A stretch of DNA of 64,000 bases from assembly GCF_902459465.1 (NCBI RefSeq), contig NC_047077.1, positions 4,867,112 through 4,931,111 of the forward strand, given 5' to 3'. Each line of letters begins with the position of its first letter. Positions within the stretch are counted from its first letter, which is position 1. Of this stretch, positions 21,331-32,400 are shown one piece after another. The notes below the pieces were generated by a model, which searched no databases, had not been told where the DNA came from, and worked only from the letters and a program-made list of their open reading frames with translations. This DNA comes from Asterias rubens (taxonomy: Eukaryota; Echinodermata; Asteroidea; Forcipulatida; Asteriidae). Both the position numbers and the translations under genes were made by a program.

Positions 21331-23430
21331 CGTGTTCATAATTTCTATATTTTTATTTCCTAATCTGTACATTGTTTTTAGGTCAGCTTTTTTAAACTCA
21401 AATGTGCACTTCCAAATATTCTTGCTTCATGTAAGTAGGTTTTTCTTAACATAAACATGTTTATTTTGTTCTTCATATTTAATAGTTTCCAAAGTTTATC
21501 TTTACTGTTTTTTAAATGTTTTTCAAAGATTCTATTCCTATTTTAAGATTGGATTGATAGGCTTTCGAGTCAAAGAGGGTACAGAAGCGGGGCATATGAT
21601 AGGCCTTCTTGCTCTTAAAAACAACCCCCCCCCCCAAAAAAAAAAAAAAAAAAAACTCAGAAGAAACTTGCATGACATTTCTTATCGTTCCGTTAGCCCA
21701 TAGCCTGATTTTTCTTTTTCGATAATAGGATTAAGGAGGTTGGCAAACATTGGGTTGCTGGTCTCACTTGAAGATAACAATTTTTAACCTTTGAAATGTA
21801 AGCATCTTTTACGCCCACCAAGGCCTTGACGAGAAGGAACACGAATCATAACATAACAGTATTCCTCTATTCTCTTACTCCGTATTGTTAATTTATATAC
21901 AAAACGAAGCAAACAAAGTGGCACAACTTTACTGTCTGTGAAAACGACTTCTGCGCGTGATCTTGGCAGCAAGTTTCTACTTTTTTTTCGGACTTAGGTT
22001 GAATATAGGAGACTTGGCACTTGAGGTAAGTAGGGCCTGCATGTAGTTAGTTGCATAGCGCTCTTCAACGGTCTTGCATGGTTTAATTGCATTGCGTATT
22101 GTTTTCATGTTTTGAATGTTGACTAATTATGTTTCTGAATTTGTATCCGTAAACAAAATCCGCAAGATTTTTGAAACGGAAACTTCAGACAAAGATTAAA
22201 ATAGTGAAACTTCCTTATTATGGTTTAGATGCTTTGTCTTGTAATTATTTTTCGGCATATAGCTTATATAATAACCTTTATGTTTTTAATGTCCAATGTT
22301 TTTGTTATGTGGAAGCATTGCTAAATGTGAACAATTTGTACATAGGCCTAATCACTGTTTGAGTTCGGTCATTTTAAAGATCGTTCATACCATGGAGGTA
22401 GAACATAGGGAGAGGGATTGGTTACAGCTGTTCCTTGCTCTACGGTTACAAGCATTGAGGTTTCACACTCAGTTTTCAAAAGCAGAAAGAAACTATTTAC
22501 CAGGGAGCCCTTGCGTAAAACACATAATGGAGTAAGTTAAGCAATGTGCTGCATATGTGAAGCATCAAACTGAACTGTCCACTGATTTAGTAGGTTGATT
22601 TTGGGTTGAGCAAAGACAAATTTGCTAGACAGGGATTTGAACCAACGACCTCCAGATAACGTGCCATCTCTATACCCACTGGATCTAGCCTAATCACAAT
22701 GTGGGCGGTCCCGATTGGCAGTATGATCTATATCTATCAGTTAGAACATGAAGTAGCCTTCGGTAATGCTTCGTAAAAGCATTGATTGCCAATGGACATT
22801 GTCGCCCTTGGTCTTTTGTTGCATGAAAAGAGTTTACAAAACTAGCGCCCGTCATACTTAATAGCATTAATCCCGAGTTGTCCATTATACATGCATGCAC
22901 ACTTGCATCTTTTACACACAGGTCTATTTTGACTGCCAAAACATGGTTGTATGAGGCATAAGGCCCTGCTAGTTTACTGTCACTTTCTTTTAACAAGACC
23001 AACACCCTGTTGAAACCACTGATAGTGCATTGGTGAAACGTCACTGATGAAACATTTGTGATTTTGTTCTCAATTTTTTCATCCATATATTGGAATTTGT
23101 ATAAAAGGAACATCTTTACTGAAGTTCTGGACACTCCTAAATGAAAAGATTTAGAAATACTTTGGTTTCATATTTTTTGAAATGGGCTTGAAGCTGACTC
23201 TTTCGTCACCATGATTGAGCACCAACGATTAATATGCTCATGACTGTCTTTGCATATAGTGTGAGGTCAGATGGGATCTATTCATGTATAGTTTAAATGG
23301 ACTCTCCTACTGACTCTATTCAAGCATAAGACCAACATCAACTTTATAACCAACTGCGACATTTTATGTTGTAGTTCCTCCGACACCAGAAACCCGTATA
23401 CCTGTGTGAACACAACTTCTAACACACGAG
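21331..23430 (+). other. Upstream region of the OATP gene
   Basis: No coding exon is seen. A run of about 11 C followed by about 20 A lies at 21626-21656. A GAGGTAAGT sequence at about 22023 could be the donor of an untranslated first exon, and GTTGTAG before TTCCTCC at about 23375 could be its acceptor, but this is speculation. A tRNA-SINE fragment lies at 22597-22740. Confidence 0.25.
22597..22740 (-). mobile_element. Degenerate tRNA-derived SINE
   Basis: Contains GATTTGAACCAACGACCTCC and a downstream part (GTGCCATCTCTATACC) that match the minus-strand SINE found in the modular gene introns (for example 54781-54941), with many substitutions. Confidence 0.55.
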
Positions 23431-26400
23431 ATGGCACCGTCCGAGGAATACCTCGAACCCAACGGGAACAAATCGCTAAACAACGGCGACACCGAATCTG
23501 GGAAAGTCGACGACATCTCGTACGAGAAGGAAAAGGATGCTTCACTTGATAACGAGGAGAGAAGTGAGAGCAGTTTCCGCTACGGGTGGTTCGGCTGGCA
23601 TCCCAAATGGTTGCAGGGGTTTAACAAGGCATCGTGGCTTCTCGTTATTCTATGTGGTTTTTCAACTGCGCAGGTAATACTCAAAGTTTGCAAATAAAAT
23701 TTATTTCAACCGTCTATCTCTTTATCTTGTTATCAATTTGAAACGCCCATCAATTTGTCATCAAAATGAGGTGATCGCGTCTTACACTCTAAAAACTTCC
23801 TGTTCAGAATTGACCCGGATTTGGGTCCCAGGGGGCCTGATCCATTTCTGGGTCAGTTTGACCCGGAATCCGTGTCAATGAGACCCGGAACCCGTGTCAT
23901 TGTGACAAGAAATTTGGTTAAAAGCGTGGATTTTGACTCGGATTCCGGGACACATTGACACGGACACCGGGTCAAACTGACCCAGAAATGGGTCTGGCCC
24001 CCTGGGACCCAATTCTGACCCGGGAGTTTGTAGAGTGTACATGTGTAAGCCATTAATTTTGAGGCATGGTCGACACTTCACTGATGCACTTGTTGGTTTG
24101 GGTAAGTTTGTCTGCATGCACCCAATCCAAACAGGTGCCCTCTTGTGTCCACCATTCCTCAAAAAGGCCAATGGTAACTGTTTTCTGGAGTAAGACGTGT
24201 ATGTCTGCCTGTTGTCTTTAACTTCCCCATTTAATATTAAGAAACCTATCCTGTTGATCTACCCATCAACCTACTTGACTATAGCTTAAAGTCACCTGGA
24301 AGTGGTATTTTTTTCGAAATAAAGCTTTTGTCACTATATGTGTTTTGATGAGTGGAATGTGAATAAAAAGTTAACTAAGGTCTTAAAAAATCAGTACTTA
24401 TGTTATTTACAAATTTAAGAGTAGACCCCGACCCGAGAGGGCGCTGTTCGTGACGTCAATCGGGGCAGACTTTGCCTGTAATGCGTAGAGTAAACACAAT
24501 TGCAAAGTACATGTACGGACCAAGTCGTGAGTTTGTACGTTTAAAAAACAGAAAAGAAATTCCGGCAATGCCGACCATGCAGGTGTATTGTTGCTGAATG
24601 CAGAAAAACACTTTTTGAAATGTACCAACTCACGACTTGGACGTACATGTACTTTGCACGTGTGTTTACTATATGCATTGCAGGCAAAGTCTGCCTCGAT
24701 TGACGTCACAAAAGGGGTAGGCGGAGTCAGCCCCCCCCCCAAACAACTTTATATATTTTTTAAACATATAAATCTGACAAATAATTACTAAAAAAATTGT
24801 TTTATTGTTCGTAAGCATATACTCTAATGTTTGAAAGAAAAAAAGGTGACTTTAAAGTAGGCCTACTCATCCTCAATACTGGACTGAATAATAACAAAAT
24901 ATATTACAACAATGCCTTGGTGGTCCTTTTCGACAGGGTAGGTGTATTTTTTGTAAAGCAGTATGTAGGTCTATGACTTGATTTTATATTTTCACTCCAG
25001 GGTTTAGTAATCAACGGGTACATTAACGTTGGTGTAGCCACAATTGAACGTCGCTTCGAGTTAAGCAGCAGTGCCACTGGCCTCATCGTCAGCATGTATG
25101 ACATCACATGTGCTGTTCTCGTCCTCTTTGTGACGTATATAGGTGGGCAGGGCCACAAACCAAGATGGCTGTCATGGGGGCTGATCATCATGGGAACTGG
25201 CTCGCTTATATTCGCCCTGCCCCACTTCACTACTGGCCTCTACGAACCCGTCGTAGGTTCGGTCTCCGTCCTGTGTGGTGGGGCCGACTCGGGGGAACCA
25301 CAGTGTGACGAAGACGGGGGTGGCACCTCGGGACTCTCCAATTACTTCTACGTGTTCGTTTTGGCCCAGATCTTCCATGGGCTGGGGGCTCTGCCGCTAT
25401 ACACGCTCGGAGTGACTTTGCTGGATGAGAGCGTCACGACAAAGCAGACGGGTCTATACCTTGGTGAGGAATCGCACTACTGATCAATGGGAGACTTTCT
25501 GGGACGATAGAGGGCAGCAGACTTACCGGGTAAATCCATTGTTCTCAGAATTATGCGCATGTTCAGAACTACGTAAACAATGGAAATATACCCGGTATGT
25601 CTGCTGCCACCTAGCGTTGGAAAGTCTCCTATTTCAAACTCAGGTTAAAACGTTTCTTCAATCAATTCTTTTCTGTATGTTTCAACATACCTCTTTCTCT
25701 CTTGAACGTGCATAAGGACCTAACGGTTTTATAGACTATAAGTACTGTCTATTATTATTATTATTATTGTTCATGAGTTGTTTCTTAAGTCGGCTAATGG
25801 CATTATAATTGTTCACATGAGCGACTGGTCACCAGCGCTTTTGTTTAGACAGTTCTACCTTTTAGTAGTGCTGTATTCTTTTTAACAGCTAGGTATACAC
25901 TGCAAAAAAATGATGTGTTATAAATCAATTCGAAAATCAGTTTGATTTAAAGGGAAGGTACGTACGTTTGGTGATCACTCTTAGCATGACTAGCAATAAA
26001 GACTTATGGTTAGAAATCAGTTTTAGAAACATTTCACTTCGAAGTAAGGTGGTAATGTTAAAAGATATAATTTAGTTTTGTTAAAGCCATTATACACTTT
26101 CGGTACAGAAAAACAAAATCACAGATTTACAAATAATTTACAGGGTTTACAGAAGGTAATGGTGAAAGACTTCTCTTGAAATATTATTCCATGAAATGCT
26201 TCACTTTTTGAGAAAACATTAAAACAATATCAATTCTCGTCAGCGAGAATTACGGATTTATTTTAAACACATGTCACGACACGGCGAAACGCGCGAAAAC
26301 AAGAGTGTTTTCCCGTTAATTTCTCCCGACTCCGATGACCGGTTGAGCCTAAATTTTCACAGGTTTGTTATTTTATATATAAGTTGTGATACACGAAGTG

Positions 26401-29400
26401 TGGGACTTGGACAATACTGTTACCGAAAGTGTATAATGGCTTTAAAGGAACAATACAGAATTGGTAAGAAACAAAAATTGTGAAGATCACACATTTACAT
26501 CAAACTTACACGGTCTAATGATGATGATAGTAGAAAACATCCCTTGAAATATTTCTGTCTGAAATTGCACATTTGATGAGAAACAAATAGTCTAATTTCG
26601 CGTTTGGAGTTTATCGCTCAGGGAGCGTTTTATTCATTTTTGTTTTGGCATCGAAAAATTTAATCGGTTTTTCACTATTCTCTCGTGACCCAGATGGCCG
26701 ATCGATATCAAACCTCTACAGGTTTGTCAGTTTATGTACAATACAATGTTGGATTACATAAATTGCTTACACTGCCAGCAACTGTTTTTGCAAGCAAAAC
26801 CAATTATGTAATGTTCCTTTAAGCTCTAAAATGTTAACCTGAAAAGCGTTACTGCAGTGACTCTTTATGGATTGTATATCCTGTTAGTGATTATTATCTT
26901 TTACTATACCTCATACATATTCATGACCGAGAGTCGAGCTCTCATTAGTCCATTCACCATCACGTGCCAGGTGTTAATTTTGCTAACTACCAAGCGCGCA
27001 CGTGAATGTTCACGCAAGTGGTGAATGCGCATGACAAGTAGAATAGTTCCCCGGGAACTATTCTACTTGTCATGCGCACTACCATTGTACTAGTTTGTCA
27101 ACTTCCATTACCTCGGGGAGCTAGACTAGTCACCCTCAAACCATGTTATATTTGTATAATAAAATTGCTCCGGATTTTCGGCGGTATCTCAACAACGCTA
27201 CCACCTTTTGAAATGCAAAATTCTCATGCCAATTGCTTAGGCCTGCATCTACATTTTTAAATGTATACTTTGCAATGTAGGCCTATGCTGTTGTAAAATA
27301 TAGTATGTTTATTTATTGTTGTTTTTTCATGTAGGATGGTTTTATGCATTTTCTGCATTCGGACCAACCCTGGGTCTTCTCTCTGGTGGAGTTTTCCTGG
27401 GTATTTATACAGATTTAAGTGTCGACCAAAGAAGGTACTTTTTAAAGATTTATTTCTAAACTAACATACTGCCGTTGTCATAACAAGTTAGTAGACTTGA
27501 TGTTGATCAACATATCCATGGCACCCTAAAACATTTACAAGGTTGCCAAAATGTATGTGCCAATTGGCTTGACAGAAAACTGTTCAGCAATATTTACTGC
27601 ATAAAGGCAGAAGACACTATTGGTAATTACTCAAAATAATGTTTAGCATAAAACCTTACTTGGTAAAGAGTAATGGGGAGAGGTTGGTAGTATAAAACAT
27701 TGTGAGAAACGGCTCCCTCTGAAGTGGAGTAGTTTTCAAGAAAGAAATAATTTTCCACGAATTTGATTTCGTTAAGAATTTGAGGTCTCGAAATCAAGCA
27801 TCTGAAAGCACACAACTTCGTGTGACAAGGGTGTCTTTTCTTTCATTATTATCTCGCAACTTCGATGACCGATTGGGCTCAAATTTTCACAGGTTCGTTA
27901 TGTTATGCATATGTTGAGATACACTGAGTGAGAAGACTGGTCTTTGACAACTACCAATAGTGCATTTAAGCGGCTTTATGAAATTGCTCTATATTATTAA
28001 TTTGAACCTAAAACATGATTATGATTAAATTAAACTTACTATGACAAAAATGATCACATAATAAATTGTGCATGTTTTGCGACATCCACTTCCATGTGGT
28101 TAACGTTGAAATTGGAAATGTCAAACAGCTTTTCGAAACACTGTGTGGATCATTAATTGATACGTTTAGACGCGGTTATCCTCCAAACATGAAAGTTTTG
28201 CTGCAGGGGCTAAAGTGCACCTCTTCCTGACAACACTTACGATTTTTGTAATGAAAATTCATTTCAAATACTACCTATAAAGCGCACAAAGAAGAGAAGG
28301 GGTTCGCCCCAGAGTTCCTGGTTTGATTGGCAGCAAATTGCGCCACATGACCCTATTCGCCAATACATGGTGATATGTAAAGGAGTTTGTCTCATCATGG
28401 AGGTGGGTCCCATAATTCAAACGTATAGTCCCACATACCCTTGCAGAAAAATAATGTTTTGACTTATTTCGTTTTCTATCATTGAACTCGAAATTATTTT
28501 GTTTCAAATCCTAGTATTGAAGTTACATCGTCCGACCCAGCTTGGATTGGTGCATGGTGGATTGGTTTTGTCATCGGGGCTATTATCTCCTACATTGTTG
28601 CCATACCAATGAGTGGATATCCACAAGAATTGCCTGGTATGTTTATTCTTATGTTGTTTGTAACACTTGTTAAAGCCCGGTTCATACTTCCTGCGAATGC
28701 GAATGCGAATGCGAAGCGAATTTGACGTGAATTTGACGTCACACCCTCCTTTCGCAGCAATATTCGCAAGGGATAGCGCAGAGTTCAACTGCTGCGAATT
28801 GTTCGTTGCGATGTGACGTCAACGATTCGCTTCGCATTCGCATTCGCAGGAAGTATGAACCGGGCTTAAAACGGCCGCCATTTTGCAAAACAAAAATAAT
28901 AATAAGTTGTGACTCCACAAAATTACCTGTGTCCCTTCGTTTGTTTTTAAATTTTGTCTTTCAGCAACTGCAAAGATCCGAGCAGAGAAGGAGTCCGAAG
29001 CCCACGTGGCCGGTCATGAGGACGAAGTAACTAAACCGAGTTTCGGTACCAAACTAGCCGACATTCCTCTGGCCGTTAAATATCTCATGTTTAATCCCAC
29101 GTTTGTCTTCGTCTCCCTGGCTGCCTGCTCAGAGAGTCTCATAGTCAGCGGATTTGCAACTTTTTCTCCGAAGATTCTTGGGATCCAGTATGGTCTTTCA
29201 CCCGGTGTTGCTGCAGCTGTCGTGGGTAAGAATGGGTATTTCACTTGATCATTGATGAGCCAGTTTGATTTGCTCAAAAAGAAAAAAAAAGGGCGCTAGA
29301 TGCAAAACGACTCAACGACACGGACAACTTCGGTTAGTGTCGAAGACCAGTCTTCTCACTTGTTGTATCCCAACATTTTCTATACACGGAATAACAAACC

Positions 29401-32400
29401 TGTGAAGAATGTGAACTAAATTGGTCGTCGAAGTTGCGAGATAATAGTGGAAGAAAAAACACCCTTGTCTCACGAAGTTGTGTGCTCTCAGATGCTTGAT
29501 TTCGGGACCTCAAAATCTAATTCTGAGGTCTCGAAATCAAATTCAAATATTTAAGTGGAAAATTACTTTGTTCTCGAAAACTACGTTACTTCAGAGGGAA
29601 CCGTTTCTCACAATGTTTTATACTATCAACAGCTCTCCATAGCTTGTTACCAGGTAAGTTTGATGCTAACAATTATTTTGAGTAATTACCAATAGTGTCC
29701 AGGTTTGACGTTATTGAAGTGTCATACAAAACGCCAATTAGCATTAGTGTAGCCTATACACTAAATTGTGAAAAACTAAAGCCTATTTTTTTACTGTTTC
29801 CCTTTAGGTATTTTGGCATTGCCAGCTGCTGTAGGCTCAACATTCCTTGGTGGTTGGCTGATCAAACGATTTAAGCTTAAAGTCAGAGGAATGCTTCGTG
29901 TGTGTATAGGCTCTGTACTCATGGTCATCATATTCGCATTCGTTTTACTTCTGATATGCCCACAGGAAATAGTCGCCGGGATCAACACAAACTACTATGC
30001 AAATACGTAAGTTTTCTTTTGTTCACAGCGGCTGTTTGTTTTCATATCTTCGGAGTCTTGTCCTGAAAGGAAAAAGTTTGTTTTGATTTGGTTTCTTTTG
30101 GGACGTTGGGTGTGAGTTATTTGGGAATGTTAAAAAAAAAAACAATTTAGGAATAATTTGAAGTACCCTCCTTTTTTTAGTCTTGTATGACTAGCACACA
30201 AAGAAAGGAGTATATAAACGGAACGAAATTCATGTTCCACGATAGACCCCAACAAAACAATGCTTCTTCGCTTATATACAAACAAAATACATGTTAAAGG
30301 AACATTATAGAATTGGTTTTGCTAGCAAACTTAGTTGCTGGCAGTGTAATCACTTTGTGTAATCCACCATAGACCTTATCGAAAATACCAATGCGCAAGC
30401 GCAGACTGTTGAATGAGGTGCATTGTGGGATAGATATGGATCAAATTTGGATATCAGCTGGACCACAATGCACCTAATTCCAAGCTTTACGCGCGCGCCC
30501 CGGTATTTGCGAAAAGGTCTATATACATAAGCTTACAACCATCTAGAAGTTCGAGATCGATCGGCCATCTGGGTCAGAGAAAATAGTGAAAAAACGATTA
30601 CAAATTTGCATTGCATCTATGCCAAAACAAAAATGAATAAAACGCTCACTGAGCGATAAACTCCAAACGCGAAATTAGATTATTTGTTTCTCATTAAATA
30701 TGAAATTACAGACAGATATATTTCAAGGGATGTTTCCTACTATCATCATCATCATTAGACCATTTAAGTTTTATGTAAATCTGTTATCTTCATGATTTTT
30801 GTTTCTTATCAATTCTGTAACGTTCCTTTAGTAATAACAATATGTTCACACTTTTTTTCCTTTTCCAAATGAAGGTCAGAAATACAGGACACGAAACAAG
30901 CAACGTGTAACTCTGGATGTACCTGCGACGAGACGGCTGATTATAACCCAGTATGCGGGGATAATAACCTACAGTACTTCGATCCATGTCATGCAGGATG
31001 TACCGGCTACTCAGCGGATGATGGGGTAGGATTGCCCTTTTTAAAGACACTGGACATTATTGGTCACTGTCAAAGACTAGTCTCCTCACGTGTATCTCAA
31101 CATTATGCATAAAATAATAAACCTGTGAAAATTTGAGCTCATCGGTCGTCGAAGTTGCGAGATATTAATGAAAGAAAAAACACCCTTGTCGTACCATGGT
31201 CACACGAAGTTGTGTGCTTTCAGATGCTTGATTTCGAGACCTCAAATTCTAAATCTGAGGTCTCGAAATCGAATTTATGGAAAATTAATTCTTTCCCCCC
31301 AAACTACGTCACTTCAAAGGGAGCTGTTTCTTACAAAATATTTCATTATCATCAACCTCTCCCCATTACTCGTAATCAAGAAAGGTTTTATGATAATAAT
31401 TATTTTGAGTAATTACCAATAGAGTCCATTGCTTCAAAAGGAAGTTTGCTTCTTTGCTGATGTTTGAAGCTATACTATACACGGTGTAAAGAATAAGAAT
31501 AACTTTGAGTATAAATAGTAGACTTGCGGGTACTACCATTTGTAACATATCTTAAAGGAACACGTTGCCTTGGATCGTACGAGTTGGTCAAAACAAAAGC
31601 GTTTGTAACCGTTTTTTTATAAAATGCATATGGTTGGAAAGATGTTTTAAAAGTAGAATACAATGATCCACACAAGTTTGCCTCGAAATTGCGTGGTTTT
31701 CCTTTTACTGTGCGAACTAACATGGTCGGCCATTTATGGGAGTCAATATTTTGACCCCCATAAATGGCCGACGTGTTAGTCGACGAGGTAAAAGGAAAAC
31801 CACGCAATTTCGAGGCATGTTTGTGTGGATCATTGTATTCTACTTTTACAACATCTTTCTACCCATATGTATTTTATAAAAAACGGTTACAAACGCTTTT
31901 CAAAGACCAACTCGACCGATCCAAGGCAACGTGTTCCTTTAAGTGTGAGTGTTGGCTCTGAAAAGAGCCGGTGTGGTCTCGACGTTTAGAACAGTATACT
32001 ATGCTCGTCTTCAGGAATTCGCTTCTAATAATGAACCATTTGCAGCATTATTTGAAAATCATCAGGTTCATTTACTTCATTGGTCACACACTGTCAAAAT
32101 GAAGGACAGAGAAGTTGATGGGTAATCTGAAAATAGGTAAACTATAGGTAACAATTCATGAGTTTGTCTGTCAGTATACGTTCTCCAAATGTGTGGCATT
32201 TTCCCTGTTGGTTAACGTAAACAAAACACTAAACAAAATGGTAAAATTACTACAATCATTACCATAATATGTATTACAATCAGACTTCAGATAGCGAAGG
32301 TGTGTTTACCCATTAATGGCCAGACATTATCGGCATTATCTTTGGGCATCTTTCTCCAAAACGCCTAACCACATTGGGTGAATACTTGTAGCAGGTACCG

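Noticed and set aside
28670..28869. CRISPR-like or regulatory array of GCGAAT words
   Set aside because: The words are inside the terminal inverted repeats of a TTAA-flanked MITE; this is eukaryotic DNA and there are no spacers.
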